Source: Chthoniobacterales bacterium
GTDB taxonomy: Bacteria > Verrucomicrobiota > Verrucomicrobiia > Chthoniobacterales > UBA10450
Direction of reading: 5' to 3'
NCBI GenBank assembly: GCA_013821455.1
Contig: JACDGS010000007.1
Location: forward strand, 1 to 64,000
DNA length: 64,000 nucleotides
Positions within the stretch are counted from its first letter, which is position 1. Each line of letters opens with the position of its first letter. Shown in pieces: positions 9,439 through 17,597 of the stretch. The notes beneath the pieces were generated by a model, which saw only the letters and a program-made list of their open reading frames with translations, made no database searches and was not told the DNA's origin. The position numbers and the translations under genes are program-made.

Positions 9439-9777
9439 CTAGCGGAGCAAAGCCGTAACCTTGGCCAACAGCTCCTCAATCATGGCGGTTGGTAACTTGC
9501 TGACAAACGAAGCGTGTCGCGCCGACCAATCCAGGCTCTTCACTTGGTCGCTCAGGATTGCGCCGGTAATTGCCATGTCATCGGGCAAAATGACCTCGAA
9601 CGGATAGCCCTTTATCCGATTCGTGATCGGGCAGAATAAAGCCAGGCCGGATTGTTGGTTGTAGCTGCGCGGTGAAAGCACGACCGCCGGTCGATGCCCA
9701 GCTTGTTCATGGCCGGTCTGCGGGCTGAATTGCAACCAAACCAGATCGCCGCGATCCGGGACGTAGCGACGCGGCAT
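9439..9777 (-). CDS. mazF: MazF/PemK-family mRNA endoribonuclease toxin
   Basis: 112 residues with the family landmarks: RGDLVWLQFSPQTGHEQAGHRPAVVLS at the N-terminus, containing the GDLVW strand, the GHEQ loop and the RPAVVLS strand, then PITNRIKGYPFEV and LSDQVKSLDW. This is the CcdB/PemK fold that cleaves mRNA at short motifs. The start ATG overlaps the antitoxin stop by one base (TAATG), so translation is coupled. Length and all core motifs are intact, so the toxin should be active. Confidence 0.95.
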   Translation of the reverse strand: MPRRYVPDRGDLVWLQFSPQTGHEQAGHRPAVVLSPRSYNQQSGLALFCPITNRIKGYPFEVILPDDMAITGAILSDQVKSLDWSARHASFVSKLPTAMIEELLAKVTALLR

Positions 9778-10019
9778 TACCAGGCTTCCCGCCCAGTCGG
9801 TTGATCGATCTCAGTTTCGGCGTGGCGATTTTTTTTGGTGATCCTGACGACCAGGTCTGCGAGTTGATACGTCTTGCTTGTGATCGGCGCAATCACGAGG
9901 CGCCCGCGCGTCACCCGCACATCCACCGGCTGGCCTTCGCCGACCGACATCTCCTCGGCGTAGGCGCGGGGAATGCGCAGCGCCAGGCTGTTTCCCCACT
10001 TCTGCAACACGGTGGTCAT
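9777..10019 (-). CDS. mazE: MazE/PemI-like AbrB-fold antitoxin
   Basis: 80 residues. The N-terminal VLQKWGNSLALRIPRAYAEE is the AbrB/MazE swapped-hairpin DNA-binding domain; the C-terminal TYQLADLVVRITKKN and following residues should wrap the toxin. It sits upstream of mazF with TAA and ATG overlapping by one base. MazE-type antitoxins usually repress their own promoter, which here would lie in 10020-10118. That interval also holds a perfect hairpin (10060-10093) and two tandem 9-mer copies (10097, 10108). Confidence 0.9.
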   Translation of the reverse strand: MTTVLQKWGNSLALRIPRAYAEEMSVGEGQPVDVRVTRGRLVIAPITSKTYQLADLVVRITKKNRHAETEIDQPTGREAW

Positions 10020-10059
10020 GTATCTACATTAAAGATACGCTCGGAGGTAGCGCAAGCGG

Positions 10060-10093
10060 AAAGCGGCCGGACGTTTGCACATCCGGCCGCTTT
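10060..10093. terminator. 12-bp perfect hairpin upstream of mazE
   Basis: The arms AAAGCGGCCGGA (10060-10071) and TCCGGCCGCTTT (10082-10093) pair perfectly around a 10-base loop. There is only a short T run, so it may be a weak or bidirectional terminator for the decayed gene at 10119, or an operator for mazEF. Confidence 0.55.
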
Positions 10094-10118
10094 GATTCGT
10101 TAGGCTGTCGTTAGGCAA

Positions 10119-10684
10119 TCAGACGCCGACGGCGATGCTGACTTGGTTGCTCCACTGGCCGACGCGGTTGTCCCCGACGCGGTATAGCCTGGTAGATCCA
10201 CTTCGCGGGCGCATTCGGGAAGGTCTGGGTGTCGGTCTAGCCTGCGTGGTGTCGATCGCGAGCAGGACCATGCCTTTGCCGTCGCCGCGATCGACCTGCA
10301 GTTCGCACTGGTCGAGGAATGCGCTGAACCCCTGCCAGCCCCAGGCGATGCTGACCTGGCCGCCGCTGCTCGAGAGACCGAGCACCGGCGCGAGGGTGGC
10401 GTAATCGGGTCCGACTTGCGGTGTGCCTTCGATCCCGAACGCTTGACCAATCGATTCGTTGTAATCGGCGCTGGCTTTGATCTGCTTCACGAGCGCGCGA
10501 AGGTAGGAACGGCGGGCGCGCCAGTTGGCGGCACGCTGCCGCCCCGGCCCTCGAGATCCTTCCAGGCGGTCAATTGTTGGAGGCGTTTTGGGTGATCTCC
10601 TGGCATTGCAGGACGTAGCCGAAATAATCGGAGTCGGGTGCTATCGTTAGGCGGCTTCGCTGATCGCTTTACACGCCCTCGCAA
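10119..10684 (-). pseudogene. Decayed hypothetical gene with fibronectin-like C-terminus
   Basis: Fragments of one protein are spread over more than one frame. The segment starting at 10684 holds LTAWKDLEGRG and ends at a TGA at 10487-10489. The next frame begins KQIKASADYNESIGQAFGIE and runs into GQVSIAWGWQGFSAFLDQCEL and AIDTTQA. Between about 10190 and 10245 the sensible continuation (TFPNAPAKWIYQAI) is in another frame, and YRVGDNRVGQWSNQVSIAV returns to the earlier frame. This needs at least two or three frameshifts. Related intact proteins occur in Verrucomicrobia as unknown-function proteins with a C-terminal fibronectin-like part; that link is from memory. It could be a true pseudogene or reflect poor base calling. 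One 9-mer copy lies inside, at 10644. Confidence 0.6.
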
Positions 10685-10701
10685 ATAAGTGAGTGCTGCG
10701 C

Positions 10702-11028
10702 ATGAAGACGATCCTTCTGCTCACCATCTCTAACGTGTTTATGAACCTGGCCTGGTACGGCCATTTAAAGTTCAAGAACGAGGCGCTCTGGCTGGTCATC
10801 CTGGCGAGTTGGGGGCTGGCATTTTTTGAATATTGCTTTCAAGTGCCGGCGAATCGCCTCGGCTCGAATGAGTGGACCGTGCCACAGCTCAAGGTGCTGC
10901 AGGAATGCATCACCCTGGTCGTCTTTACGATCGTCGCCTTCGCGCTTTTCCGGTCGCCCGTGAAATGGAACATCCTCGTCGCTTACAGCTTCGTCGTCGG
11001 CGCGGTTTTCTTCGCCTTTAAGTTCTAA
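10702..11028 (+). CDS. DMT-like DUF486 membrane protein
   Basis: 108 residues from the ATG at 10702 (a GTG at 10693 is also in frame). Four hydrophobic segments are visible, including MKTILLLTISNVFMNLAWYGHLKF, LVILASWGLAFFEYCFQVPANR and ITLVVFTIVAFALF. The pattern NVFMNLAWYGHLK then FFEYCFQVPANRxG is characteristic of DUF486, a short relative of drug/metabolite transporters. The substrate is unknown. The gene ends 58 bp from the convergent TPR gene; two direct 9-mer copies one helical turn apart (11055, 11065) fill that gap. Confidence 0.85.
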   Translation: MKTILLLTISNVFMNLAWYGHLKFKNEALWLVILASWGLAFFEYCFQVPANRLGSNEWTVPQLKVLQECITLVVFTIVAFALFRSPVKWNILVAYSFVVGAVFFAFKF

Positions 11029-11085
11029 GCGCGTCTCGTGCGCCGTTATCGAGTTCGTTAGGCTTCGTTAGGCAGCGGAATAGGC

Positions 11086-12413
11086 TTATCGCTCCACCTC
11101 ATCCCGAAACGGCTTTCGATCCTGGTAAAGGGCGAGACGTTCTTTTAAATGCTTTTGCCGTTGGGCATCTTTACCGGCGAGATCGATCGCTTCCTGCTCG
11201 TAGCAAACCGCGTCGTCGTAGTTTCCGGCCTCCGCCTCAGCCGCCGCGAGTGTGTCCAGGTAGTTCCAGTTCCTCCAGGAGCTTTTCTCACATTCCGCGG
11301 TTGCCTGCTCGACCGCTCTGGCCCCGTCGCGGAACGCTGGATCCGGACAAGTGGCCAGAAGCCAGGCCAGAGGTTTCGACCGAGTCGGGACGGCGCCGCG
11401 TGCCAGCCCCTTGACCTGTTCGTAGTCGCTTACGGCCGGCTGGTATTGACCCGCCATCGCATAGGTCCGCGCCCGATCGTTGTAGCCATCGCCCGCCTGG
11501 GTCAGTTTTATTAACTCGGTGAAATCGGCGATGGCTTGCGGATACTTTTTCAGGTCGCGGTAAGCCAGCGCCCGGTGTTGCCAGGCAAGCTCATCGCGTG
11601 GATCGAGCTGCAACACTCTCGTCAGATCGTCGATCGCTTTCGTATAGCTCTTCTCATCGAGATAAGTGAGCGCCCCGCGAATAGGAATAACCCTTTTGTT
11701 TTGGCGCGAGCTGGATGGCCGTCGTGAGGTCTGCGAGCGCGCGGTCATATTCCTTCTCGTCACGATAGAATCGCCCACGGGCCCCAAACGCGGCCGCGCT
11801 CTGAGGATTGATTTGGATCGCGGCGTCGAAACTGGCGATAGCTCCGTCGCGATCCTTTAGGTGGCTCGAGGCGTAACCGGCTTCGATATACGCAGCGAGA
11901 TATTTCGGGAAGGCACGGATCGCTTCCCGAAAAGCGTGGCGCGCGGCTTCGAAGTCGCGCGTCCTTTCGTAATGCAAACCTTCGTAATACCAGACGAGGC
12001 CCAGATTGGGATCGAGGCGAAGAGCATGCTGGTAATCCGCGAGCGCCAGATCGAACTGCCGCGTTTCCTCATAGGCAAAACCGCGTTCCTCCAAAGCGTA
12101 GGTGAAATCCGGATAGAGCTTCAGCGCTTGGGAAAAGTCGTCGATCGCGTCAGCCGGCTGTTGCAATTCACGATAGCAGTCACCGCGGTAAGCCAGCGTC
12201 CACGCTCGCGCGGAATGCGCGTTCGGTTTCTTTAACGAGGAGGTGAAATCCCGGATCGCGCTTTCGTATTTGCGAGACATCATCGCGGCATAACCTCGTT
12301 GGAAGTCCGCCCGGCCCCAAAAAAAAACTGGTGAGTTCGTAAGCCGCAAAAACGAAAACACCCGCCCCGAGGACGAGCGCCGTCACCACTCCGATGATAA
12401 GCACTTTCTTCAC
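11086..12413 (-). pseudogene. TPR-repeat protein interrupted by two frameshifts
   Basis: Three overlapping frames make one protein of about 440 residues. Frame one gives a signal-anchor start (MKKVLIIGVVTALVLGAG, then AYELTSFFLG). It passes into frame two at an A9 tract (about 12318-12326), where FFWGRADFQRGYAAMM continues sensibly. Frame two carries five or six TPR units (AWTLAYRGDCYRELQQPADA, YALEERGFAYEETRQFDLA, AAFGARGRFYRDEKEYDRA). Near 11695 the frame changes again to KRVIPIRGALTYLDEKSYTK and runs to the stop at 11086 with more TPRs. Homology is continuous across both breaks, so a sequencing or assembly error is as likely as true decay. If intact it would be an envelope-anchored scaffold protein. 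Confidence 0.7.
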
Positions 12414-12481
12414 GATTCGAACATAACCACGTTAGGCGGTCGCTTTACCAGCGTGGCTTCGCAAAGGCGCGTCAGCGCAAT

Positions 12482-12530
12482 GGAAGTCAGTCATCTTGAC
12501 TGACTCGGCCGGCGGGCTTCCAGCCTGCCG
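12482..12530. repeat. REP-like double hairpin
   Basis: A perfect hairpin AGTCAGTCA-TCT-TGACTGACT is followed at once by a second imperfect GC hairpin around GGGCTTCCAGCC. It lies downstream of aspS and upstream of the TPR gene (both transcribed leftward). It is related in design to the elements at 16488-16595 and 30809-30879 (GGAAGTCAG start and GGAAGCCC-type loop). Confidence 0.65.
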
Positions 12531-12565
12531 AAAACGGATCGCGCGCGCTCGTTAGGCGGCAGCGC

Positions 12566-14335
12566 TTATTTTTTCTCTTCGGCGAGCTTGAGACCGAGGT
12601 CGCGGAGCTGGCGGAAATCGACTTCGCTCGGCGATTGCGACATGAGATCCTGGCCGCGGTTATTTTTGGGAAACGCCATCACTTCGCGGATCGATTGCTC
12701 GCCGCAAATGAGCATAACGAGCCGATCGAGGCCAAAAGCGATGCCACCGTGCGGCGGCGCGCCTAACCGAAACGCCCGGAGCAAATGTCCGAACTGGGTT
12801 TGTTGCTGTTCTTCGCTGATGCCAAGGACGGCGAACATTTTCGCCTGCAAGTCCGGCTCGTGAATGCGGATGCTACCGCCGCCGATTTCGACGCCGTTCA
12901 GAACAACGTCATAAGCCTCGGCGCGCATTTCGCCGAAGCGTTTTTCTTCCAGCAAAGCGAGGTCGTCGGCGTGCGGGCGGGTGAATGGGTGATGAACGGC
13001 GTTCCACTTCTGCTCCGCGGAGTCGAACTGAAGCAGAGGAAAATCGGTCACCCAAAGGAAGTCGAGTTCCTCGGAGCTTTTCGTTAGGCCTTGAATCTCC
13101 GCCACGCGCAGGCGCAGCCGGCCGAGCACTTCGCAGGCGACGTCCCATTTGTCGGCGGCGAAGAAAATGAGATCGCCTTCTTCGAGCGCGAGCTTCTCTT
13201 GCAGCGCGCTTTTTTCCGCGTCGGTGAAGAACTTCACGATGGGAGATTTCCATTCGCCATTTTCGATTTTGATAAAGGCTAGGCCTTTGGCGCCGAAGTT
13301 TTTTGCGATCGCCGCCATCTCATCGACCTGGCCGATGGTGATGCCGGCAAAGCCTTTGGCATTGATCGCTGTCACCACGCCGCCACTGTCGATCGTGCTG
13401 CGAAAAACCTTGAAGCTGCTCGCACGGAAGTCGTCGGTGAAATCGGCCAGCTTCATCGCGAAACGGCGATCGGGTTTGTCGCTCCCGAAAGTGCCGACGG
13501 CTTCGCGATAGGTCAGGCGCGGGAATGGTGCCGGGATATCGATGCCGCGCGAAGCCTTGAAAATCGCGGCGAGCATACCCTCGGCTAACGCGTAGATATC
13601 GTCCGGCCTAACGAACGACTCTTCAATGTCGATCTGGGTAAACTCCGGTTGGCGATCGGCGCGCAGATCCTCGTCGCGGAAGCATTTCGCGATCTGAAAA
13701 TACTTCTCGATCCCGCCGACCATAAGGAGCTGCTTGTATTGCTGCGGCGCCTGCGGCAGGGCGTAAAATTTCCCGTTCGTTAGGCGGCTCGGCACCAAAA
13801 AATCGCGCGCGCCTTCCGGCGTGCTCTTCGACAAAATGGGCGTCTCGATTTCCAGAAAACCCTGGCCATCGAGGTAATCGCGCGTCGCCTTCGCGACGCG
13901 ATGACGAAGGCGCAAATTGCGCGAGAGCCGCGGACGGCGCAGATCGAAATAGCGGTAGGTGAGGCGGAGATCTTCGTTCGCGACCTCGGCGTCGAGCGGG
14001 AAGGGGAGCGGCTCGGCGCGATTGAGAATCGTTAGGCGCGAAACCACCAGCTCGATCTCGCCCGTCTCCAGTTTAGGATTTTCCGTGCCGGTCAGGCGCG
14101 CGGCGACTCGGCCTTCCACCTGGATGACGTCCTCGTCGCGGAGGTGGTGCGACTGTGCCGCGACCTCGGCGTTTTCTTCCGGGCGGAAGACAATTTGGGT
14201 AAGTCCTGCGCGATCGCGCAGGTCGATGAAGATCACGCCGCCGTGATCGCGCCGGGAATTGATCCAGCCCGCGAGCGTAGCTTGTTCGTGGATATTAGCG
14301 GCGCGCAGAGCGTTGCAATGGTGAGTGCGATACAT
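12566..14335 (-). CDS. aspS: Aspartate--tRNA ligase
   Basis: 589 residues from the ATG at 14335. The open frame extends to 14512, but the extra residues are encoded by an intergenic repeat, so the longer start is rejected. Class II synthetase with an N-terminal anticodon-binding OB fold (ATLAGWINSRRDHGGVIFIDLRDRAG), motif 2 (YFQIAKCFRDEDLRADRQPEFTQID in two parts), the bacterial GAD insertion domain in the middle and motif 3 (GAPPHGGIAFGLDRLVM). It charges tRNA-Asp; in many bacteria of this type that lack AsnRS or GlnRS the enzyme is non-discriminating. It lies downstream of hisS, the common hisS-aspS order, separated by 242 bp holding a repeat. Three 9-mer copies and one near copy are inside. 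Confidence 0.97.
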   Translation of the reverse strand: MYRTHHCNALRAANIHEQATLAGWINSRRDHGGVIFIDLRDRAGLTQIVFRPEENAEVAAQSHHLRDEDVIQVEGRVAARLTGTENPKLETGEIELVVSRLTILNRAEPLPFPLDAEVANEDLRLTYRYFDLRRPRLSRNLRLRHRVAKATRDYLDGQGFLEIETPILSKSTPEGARDFLVPSRLTNGKFYALPQAPQQYKQLLMVGGIEKYFQIAKCFRDEDLRADRQPEFTQIDIEESFVRPDDIYALAEGMLAAIFKASRGIDIPAPFPRLTYREAVGTFGSDKPDRRFAMKLADFTDDFRASSFKVFRSTIDSGGVVTAINAKGFAGITIGQVDEMAAIAKNFGAKGLAFIKIENGEWKSPIVKFFTDAEKSALQEKLALEEGDLIFFAADKWDVACEVLGRLRLRVAEIQGLTKSSEELDFLWVTDFPLLQFDSAEQKWNAVHHPFTRPHADDLALLEEKRFGEMRAEAYDVVLNGVEIGGGSIRIHEPDLQAKMFAVLGISEEQQQTQFGHLLRAFRLGAPPHGGIAFGLDRLVMLICGEQSIREVMAFPKNNRGQDLMSQSPSEVDFRQLRDLGLKLAEEKK

Positions 14336-14429
14336 GGCGGGGCGCGGCGGAGTTTCAGTTTGGGCGATGGGAACGATCTCGCAAGTTGCTTGTGGGGTAG
14401 CCACCGTTTGCGACGAGAACACGCGAGAT

Positions 14430-14553
14430 GTGTCATCCCGAGTCGCGCAGACGACGTGGGACCCCGCAGTTGTACTCTGCGCTTCCGGCCAAAAAAGGGC
14501 CGCGGCTTGCATGGAGGGGTCCCTCTCCGCGCTGCGCCGGATCGGGATGACAA
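14430..14553. repeat. Inverted repeat of the GTCATCCCGAG family between hisS and aspS
   Basis: The outer arms TGTCATCCCGA (from 14431) and TCGGGATGACA (to 14552) are perfect inverse complements. Inner parts include GTGGGACCCC on one side and GGGGTCCCTC on the other. Further members lie at 26794, 29353, 33407 and 41183. It sits between hisS and aspS, so it may modulate read-through. Confidence 0.75.
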
Positions 14554-14577
14554 ATGTGCGCGGGTTGAGGAGGTTCG

Positions 14578-15822
14578 TTAGGCTGCCAGGAGGGCCCGGA
14601 TGCGCTGAACTATCTCTTCGTTAGGCAAAAGCACTTCTTCCCGGCTCTGCAGCGTCTTGAGTTTCACGGCGGGCCATTCGTCGCCGTAAAGCAGCGTTGC
14701 TCTTGCGCCTAACGATTCGGCGGTTTGGAATTGCTTGCCGACCTTCGCGGCCGCCATTGGATAATCGACGCGCCAGCCGGCGTCGCGCAGTTGTTGCAAC
14801 TGTCGCATCGCGTCGGCGCGGCGTTCTTCCTTGGCGATCACCAGATAAAGGTCGAGTGCGCTCTCTCGCCTAACGAACTCGTCGAGCTGTTGCGCGGCAA
14901 CAGGATTGCCCTTGATCAGCTCACCCAAAACCACGTCGCCCATCGCGAAACCGACCGCGGGCAGCGATACCGCGTTGTCGCTGAGTTGTGCGATCAACTT
15001 GTCGTAGCGGCCGCCGCCGGCGATCGCGCGCAGCTCGCCTTTGCGGTCGAAAATCTCAAAGACAACGCCGGTGTAATAGGCGAGTCCGCGCACGATGGAG
15101 AGATCGATTTTCGCGAAATCGGCGAGACCGCGCTGCGCCAATTTCTGCACCAGCTGTTCGAGCTTTTCGCTGCGGCCGCCGCCGTCGAGCACTTTGAAAA
15201 CCGGCTCGCCTAACGAGCCGAGCTTCTCCGCCGTCTTCTCGCGCGGCTCGCGTTCGCTTTTGTCGATCGCTTGCAGAAGCTCGGTCCAGCGTTCGTTAGG
15301 CACATTTTCGGCGGTGAGGAGATCGGTCCAAAAAGCGCGGTCGCTCAGCCGCACCACGAAGTCGTTAGGCGTAAAGCCGAGGCCGCGCAGGAGATCGATC
15401 GCGAGTGCGATGATTTCGACATCCGCGCCTAACGAGTCGTCGCCGATGAGGTCGCAGTTGAGCTGGAAATGCTCGCGCAGTCTGCCGCGCTGCTTCTTCT
15501 CGTAGCGGAAACATTGCGGGATCGAGAACCACTTGAGTGGCTTGCGAAACTCCCGCGCGTGCGCCGCGACGACGCGCGCCAGCGTGGGCGTGAGCTCTGG
15601 CCGCAGCGTCACTTCGCGCTCGCCTTTGTCGGTGAAATTAAAAAGCTGACTAACGATTTCCGGGCCGCTTTTTTTTTGCAAAAGCTCGGTCGGTTCGAGC
15701 ACCGGCCCGTCCCATTCGACGAAGCCATAGCGGCGGCAGACCTCGCGCCAGGTGGCGAAGATGGCGTTGCGAAAAGCGCAATCCTCAGGAAGGAAATCGC
15801 GGAATCCAGGGAGCGGTTTCAT
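14578..15822 (-). CDS. hisS: Histidine--tRNA ligase
   Basis: 414 residues, a normal length for bacterial HisRS. Start PLPGFRDFLPED contains the family GxRDxLP signature. Motif 2 region: LKWFSIPQCFRYEKKQRGRLREHFQLNCDLIG (read as two parts). The HisA motif appears as IVRGLAYYTGVVFEIF, and AIAGGGRYDKLI is motif-3-proximal. A C-terminal anticodon-binding domain (LDLYLVIAKEERRADA onward) is complete. It charges tRNA-His and heads an hisS-aspS arrangement. It is the densest site for the 9-mer in the window: eight copies in 1.25 kb, one of which provides the stop codon (GCC TAA CGA). The TTA leucine codons I noticed in it are inside these copies. Confidence 0.97.
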   Translation of the reverse strand: MKPLPGFRDFLPEDCAFRNAIFATWREVCRRYGFVEWDGPVLEPTELLQKKSGPEIVSQLFNFTDKGEREVTLRPELTPTLARVVAAHAREFRKPLKWFSIPQCFRYEKKQRGRLREHFQLNCDLIGDDSLGADVEIIALAIDLLRGLGFTPNDFVVRLSDRAFWTDLLTAENVPNERWTELLQAIDKSEREPREKTAEKLGSLGEPVFKVLDGGGRSEKLEQLVQKLAQRGLADFAKIDLSIVRGLAYYTGVVFEIFDRKGELRAIAGGGRYDKLIAQLSDNAVSLPAVGFAMGDVVLGELIKGNPVAAQQLDEFVRRESALDLYLVIAKEERRADAMRQLQQLRDAGWRVDYPMAAAKVGKQFQTAESLGARATLLYGDEWPAVKLKTLQSREEVLLPNEEIVQRIRALLAA

Positions 15823-15951
15823 AAAAATCGCCTAACGATGGGACCGCTTCCTGCTCCTTTTCCGAAATAAGGATGCAGTTGAATAAAGGCCGGCGCACCC
15901 AAGTCGGACATAAACGACGGAATCATCCGTTAACCAAACCAAAGGACAAAC

Positions 15952-16419
15952 ATGAAACAAAACAGATTCAGTAAATTAATGGCGGCCGGAGTGGTGAGCG
16001 CATTTGCGCTCGGAACTGCTCTCGCGCAGGAGCCAGCCACCACGACCACAACCACTAACGTTGGCGGAACGACGGCAGTGACCGCGAGCACCACGGCTGG
16101 GGACACGGGGATATCCTCCACGACCACCTCGAGCCTGGACGGCACCGGCACCCTCACGACTCTTTCGCCTGAAGGAAACATCATGACCGTGCGCACGACG
16201 ACGAGCGCGGAGCCGACGACGTATTACTACACGAGTAAGACGATGGTGGTTGATCCGTCCGGTCAGGCCGTGCAAATCTCGGCGCTGCGCCCCGACATGC
16301 CCGTCACCTACACTTATGCCAAGGAAGGCGATCGCCTTGTCATCACGAAGGTGACTTTGCAGAAGCCGATTTCTTTTTACGAGAAGAAGGAAACGACGAC
16401 CACGACGACGAGTCACTAA
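15952..16419 (+). CDS. Thr-rich secreted protein of unknown function
   Basis: 155 residues with a clear signal peptide (MKQNRFSKLMAAGVVSAFAL, cleavage near ALAQ). The mature part is very rich in Thr and Ser up to about residue 75, then a compact beta-type region (IMTVRTTTSAEPTTYYYTSK, VTYTYAKEGDRLVITKVTL) and a Thr-rich tail. I do not recognise a family beyond similarity to small secreted proteins with a single beta domain. An AAAGGA ribosome-binding site lies seven bases before the ATG. It is divergent from hisS and followed by a strong terminator, so it is a single-gene unit. Confidence 0.75.
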   Translation: MKQNRFSKLMAAGVVSAFALGTALAQEPATTTTTTNVGGTTAVTASTTAGDTGISSTTTSSLDGTGTLTTLSPEGNIMTVRTTTSAEPTTYYYTSKTMVVDPSGQAVQISALRPDMPVTYTYAKEGDRLVITKVTLQKPISFYEKKETTTTTTSH

Positions 16420-16453
16420 TGATTCGTTAGTCGTTAGGCGACGAATTCTTAGA

Positions 16454-16485
16454 CGCCCGCGAAGATTTTCTTCGCGGGCGTTTTT
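16454..16485 (+). terminator. Rho-independent terminator
   Basis: A perfect 12-bp stem, CGCCCGCGAAGA (16454-16465) with TCTTCGCGGGCG (16469-16480), a TTT loop and five T residues after it. It lies 35 bp downstream of the Thr-rich protein gene. Confidence 0.95.
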
Positions 16486-16487
16486 CG

Positions 16488-16595
16488 CGTAACTCAGGCA
16501 TCCTGCCTGATACGTCATGCATGCTTCCAGCATGGTGGTTGGATGCTGCGGGCTGGAAGCCCGCGCGACTCATCAGGCAGGATGCCTGAGTTACG
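16488..16595. repeat. REP-like element with 23-bp perfect terminal inverted repeats
   Basis: The outer arms 16488-16510 and 16573-16595 are exact inverse complements (ACTCAGGCATCCTGCCTGA core), each arm itself nearly palindromic around GCATCCTGC. An inner hairpin GGGCTGGAAGCCC follows. It fills the gap between the terminator and the galE stop codon and touches galE directly. It resembles REP/BIME elements mobilised by REP-associated transposases; no such gene is in the window. Confidence 0.85.
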
Positions 16596-17567
16596 TCAGT
16601 CGCCGTAGCCTTTGGGGAATTTTTGGTGCCACTTCCATGCGCTCTCGATGATGGCGCGCAAGTCTTCGAATTTTGGCTGCCAACCCAGCTCGCGCTTTAT
16701 TTTTTCCGAGGCGGCAATGAGGCGCGGTGGATCGCCGGGCCGTCTCGGTTTCTCCACGACGGGAATTTCCCGGCCCGTGACCTCGCGGCAAATGTCGATG
16801 ACCTCGCGCACACTCGAGCCGCCGCCGGTGCCGAGGTTGTAGCAGGCGCTTTCCTTCGCGCCGACGGCGAGGATGTGCGCGCGCGAAAGATCGAGAATGT
16901 GAATGTAATCGCGGATGCAGGTGCCGTCCGGCGTTTCGTAGTCGGTGCCGTAAATCTCGACCTGCGGCTTTTGGCCGAGCGCGACTTTGAGAACGTTTGG
17001 AATCAAGTGCGTCTCGCAACGATGATCTTCGCCGAATTTCTCCGTCGCGCCGGCGGCGTTGAAGTAACGGAGCGCGACATATTTCAGTCCGTGAATCTCA
17101 TCGTACCAGCGGAGGATTTTTTCGAAGAGCAGTTTCGATTCGCCATAAGGATTGATCGGGCGTTGCGGCAAAGTCTCGTCGATCGGCACCCGCTCGGGCG
17201 GCCCGAAGGTGGCGCAGGTCGATGAGAAAACGAGCCGACCCACGCCCGCGTCGCGCATGGCGTCGAGCAGGTTGATGCCAGCGCAGACGTTGTTCCGAAA
17301 ATATTTCGACGGGTTCTCCATCGACTCGCCGACGAGCGCATTGGCCGCGAAATGCATGACCGCGTCCGGCTTCGTTTCCTGGAGCGCTTTGCTGATTTCT
17401 TCGCGCCGCGAGAGATCGCCGCCGATGAAAGCGGCGCGCTCATCGACGGAGAGCCGGTGGCCCTCGGTGAGGTTGTCGAAAACGACGACCTCATGCTTTT
17501 CATCAAGCAACAGCTCGACGCAAATACTCCCGATGTAACCCGCCCCGCCGACGACGAAAATCTTCAT
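16596..17567 (-). CDS. galE: UDP-glucose 4-epimerase
   Basis: 323 residues. N-terminal NAD-binding GGAGYIGS (residues 7-14), active-site Ser in FSSTCATFG (about 115-122) and the catalytic YxxxK pair Tyr141-Lys145 in NPYGESK. LRYFNAAGA and IRDYIHILDLSRAH are GalE-specific. It interconverts UDP-glucose and UDP-galactose for envelope polysaccharides, in the cytoplasm. It is followed at once by an inverted repeat; the next gene upstream (17598, same strand) is a lipoprotein only 30 bp away, so the two may be cotranscribed. Confidence 0.95.
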   Translation of the reverse strand: MKIFVVGGAGYIGSICVELLLDEKHEVVVFDNLTEGHRLSVDERAAFIGGDLSRREEISKALQETKPDAVMHFAANALVGESMENPSKYFRNNVCAGINLLDAMRDAGVGRLVFSSTCATFGPPERVPIDETLPQRPINPYGESKLLFEKILRWYDEIHGLKYVALRYFNAAGATEKFGEDHRCETHLIPNVLKVALGQKPQVEIYGTDYETPDGTCIRDYIHILDLSRAHILAVGAKESACYNLGTGGGSSVREVIDICREVTGREIPVVEKPRRPGDPPRLIAASEKIKRELGWQPKFEDLRAIIESAWKWHQKFPKGYGD

Positions 17568-17597
17568 CCGCGGACAGTGCGGCGCGGCGTGCCGCTG

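Noticed and set aside
14336-14512. Longer N-terminus for aspS
   Set aside because: The added residues are coded by a GTCATCCCGAG repeat and the canonical start of AspRS lies at 14335.
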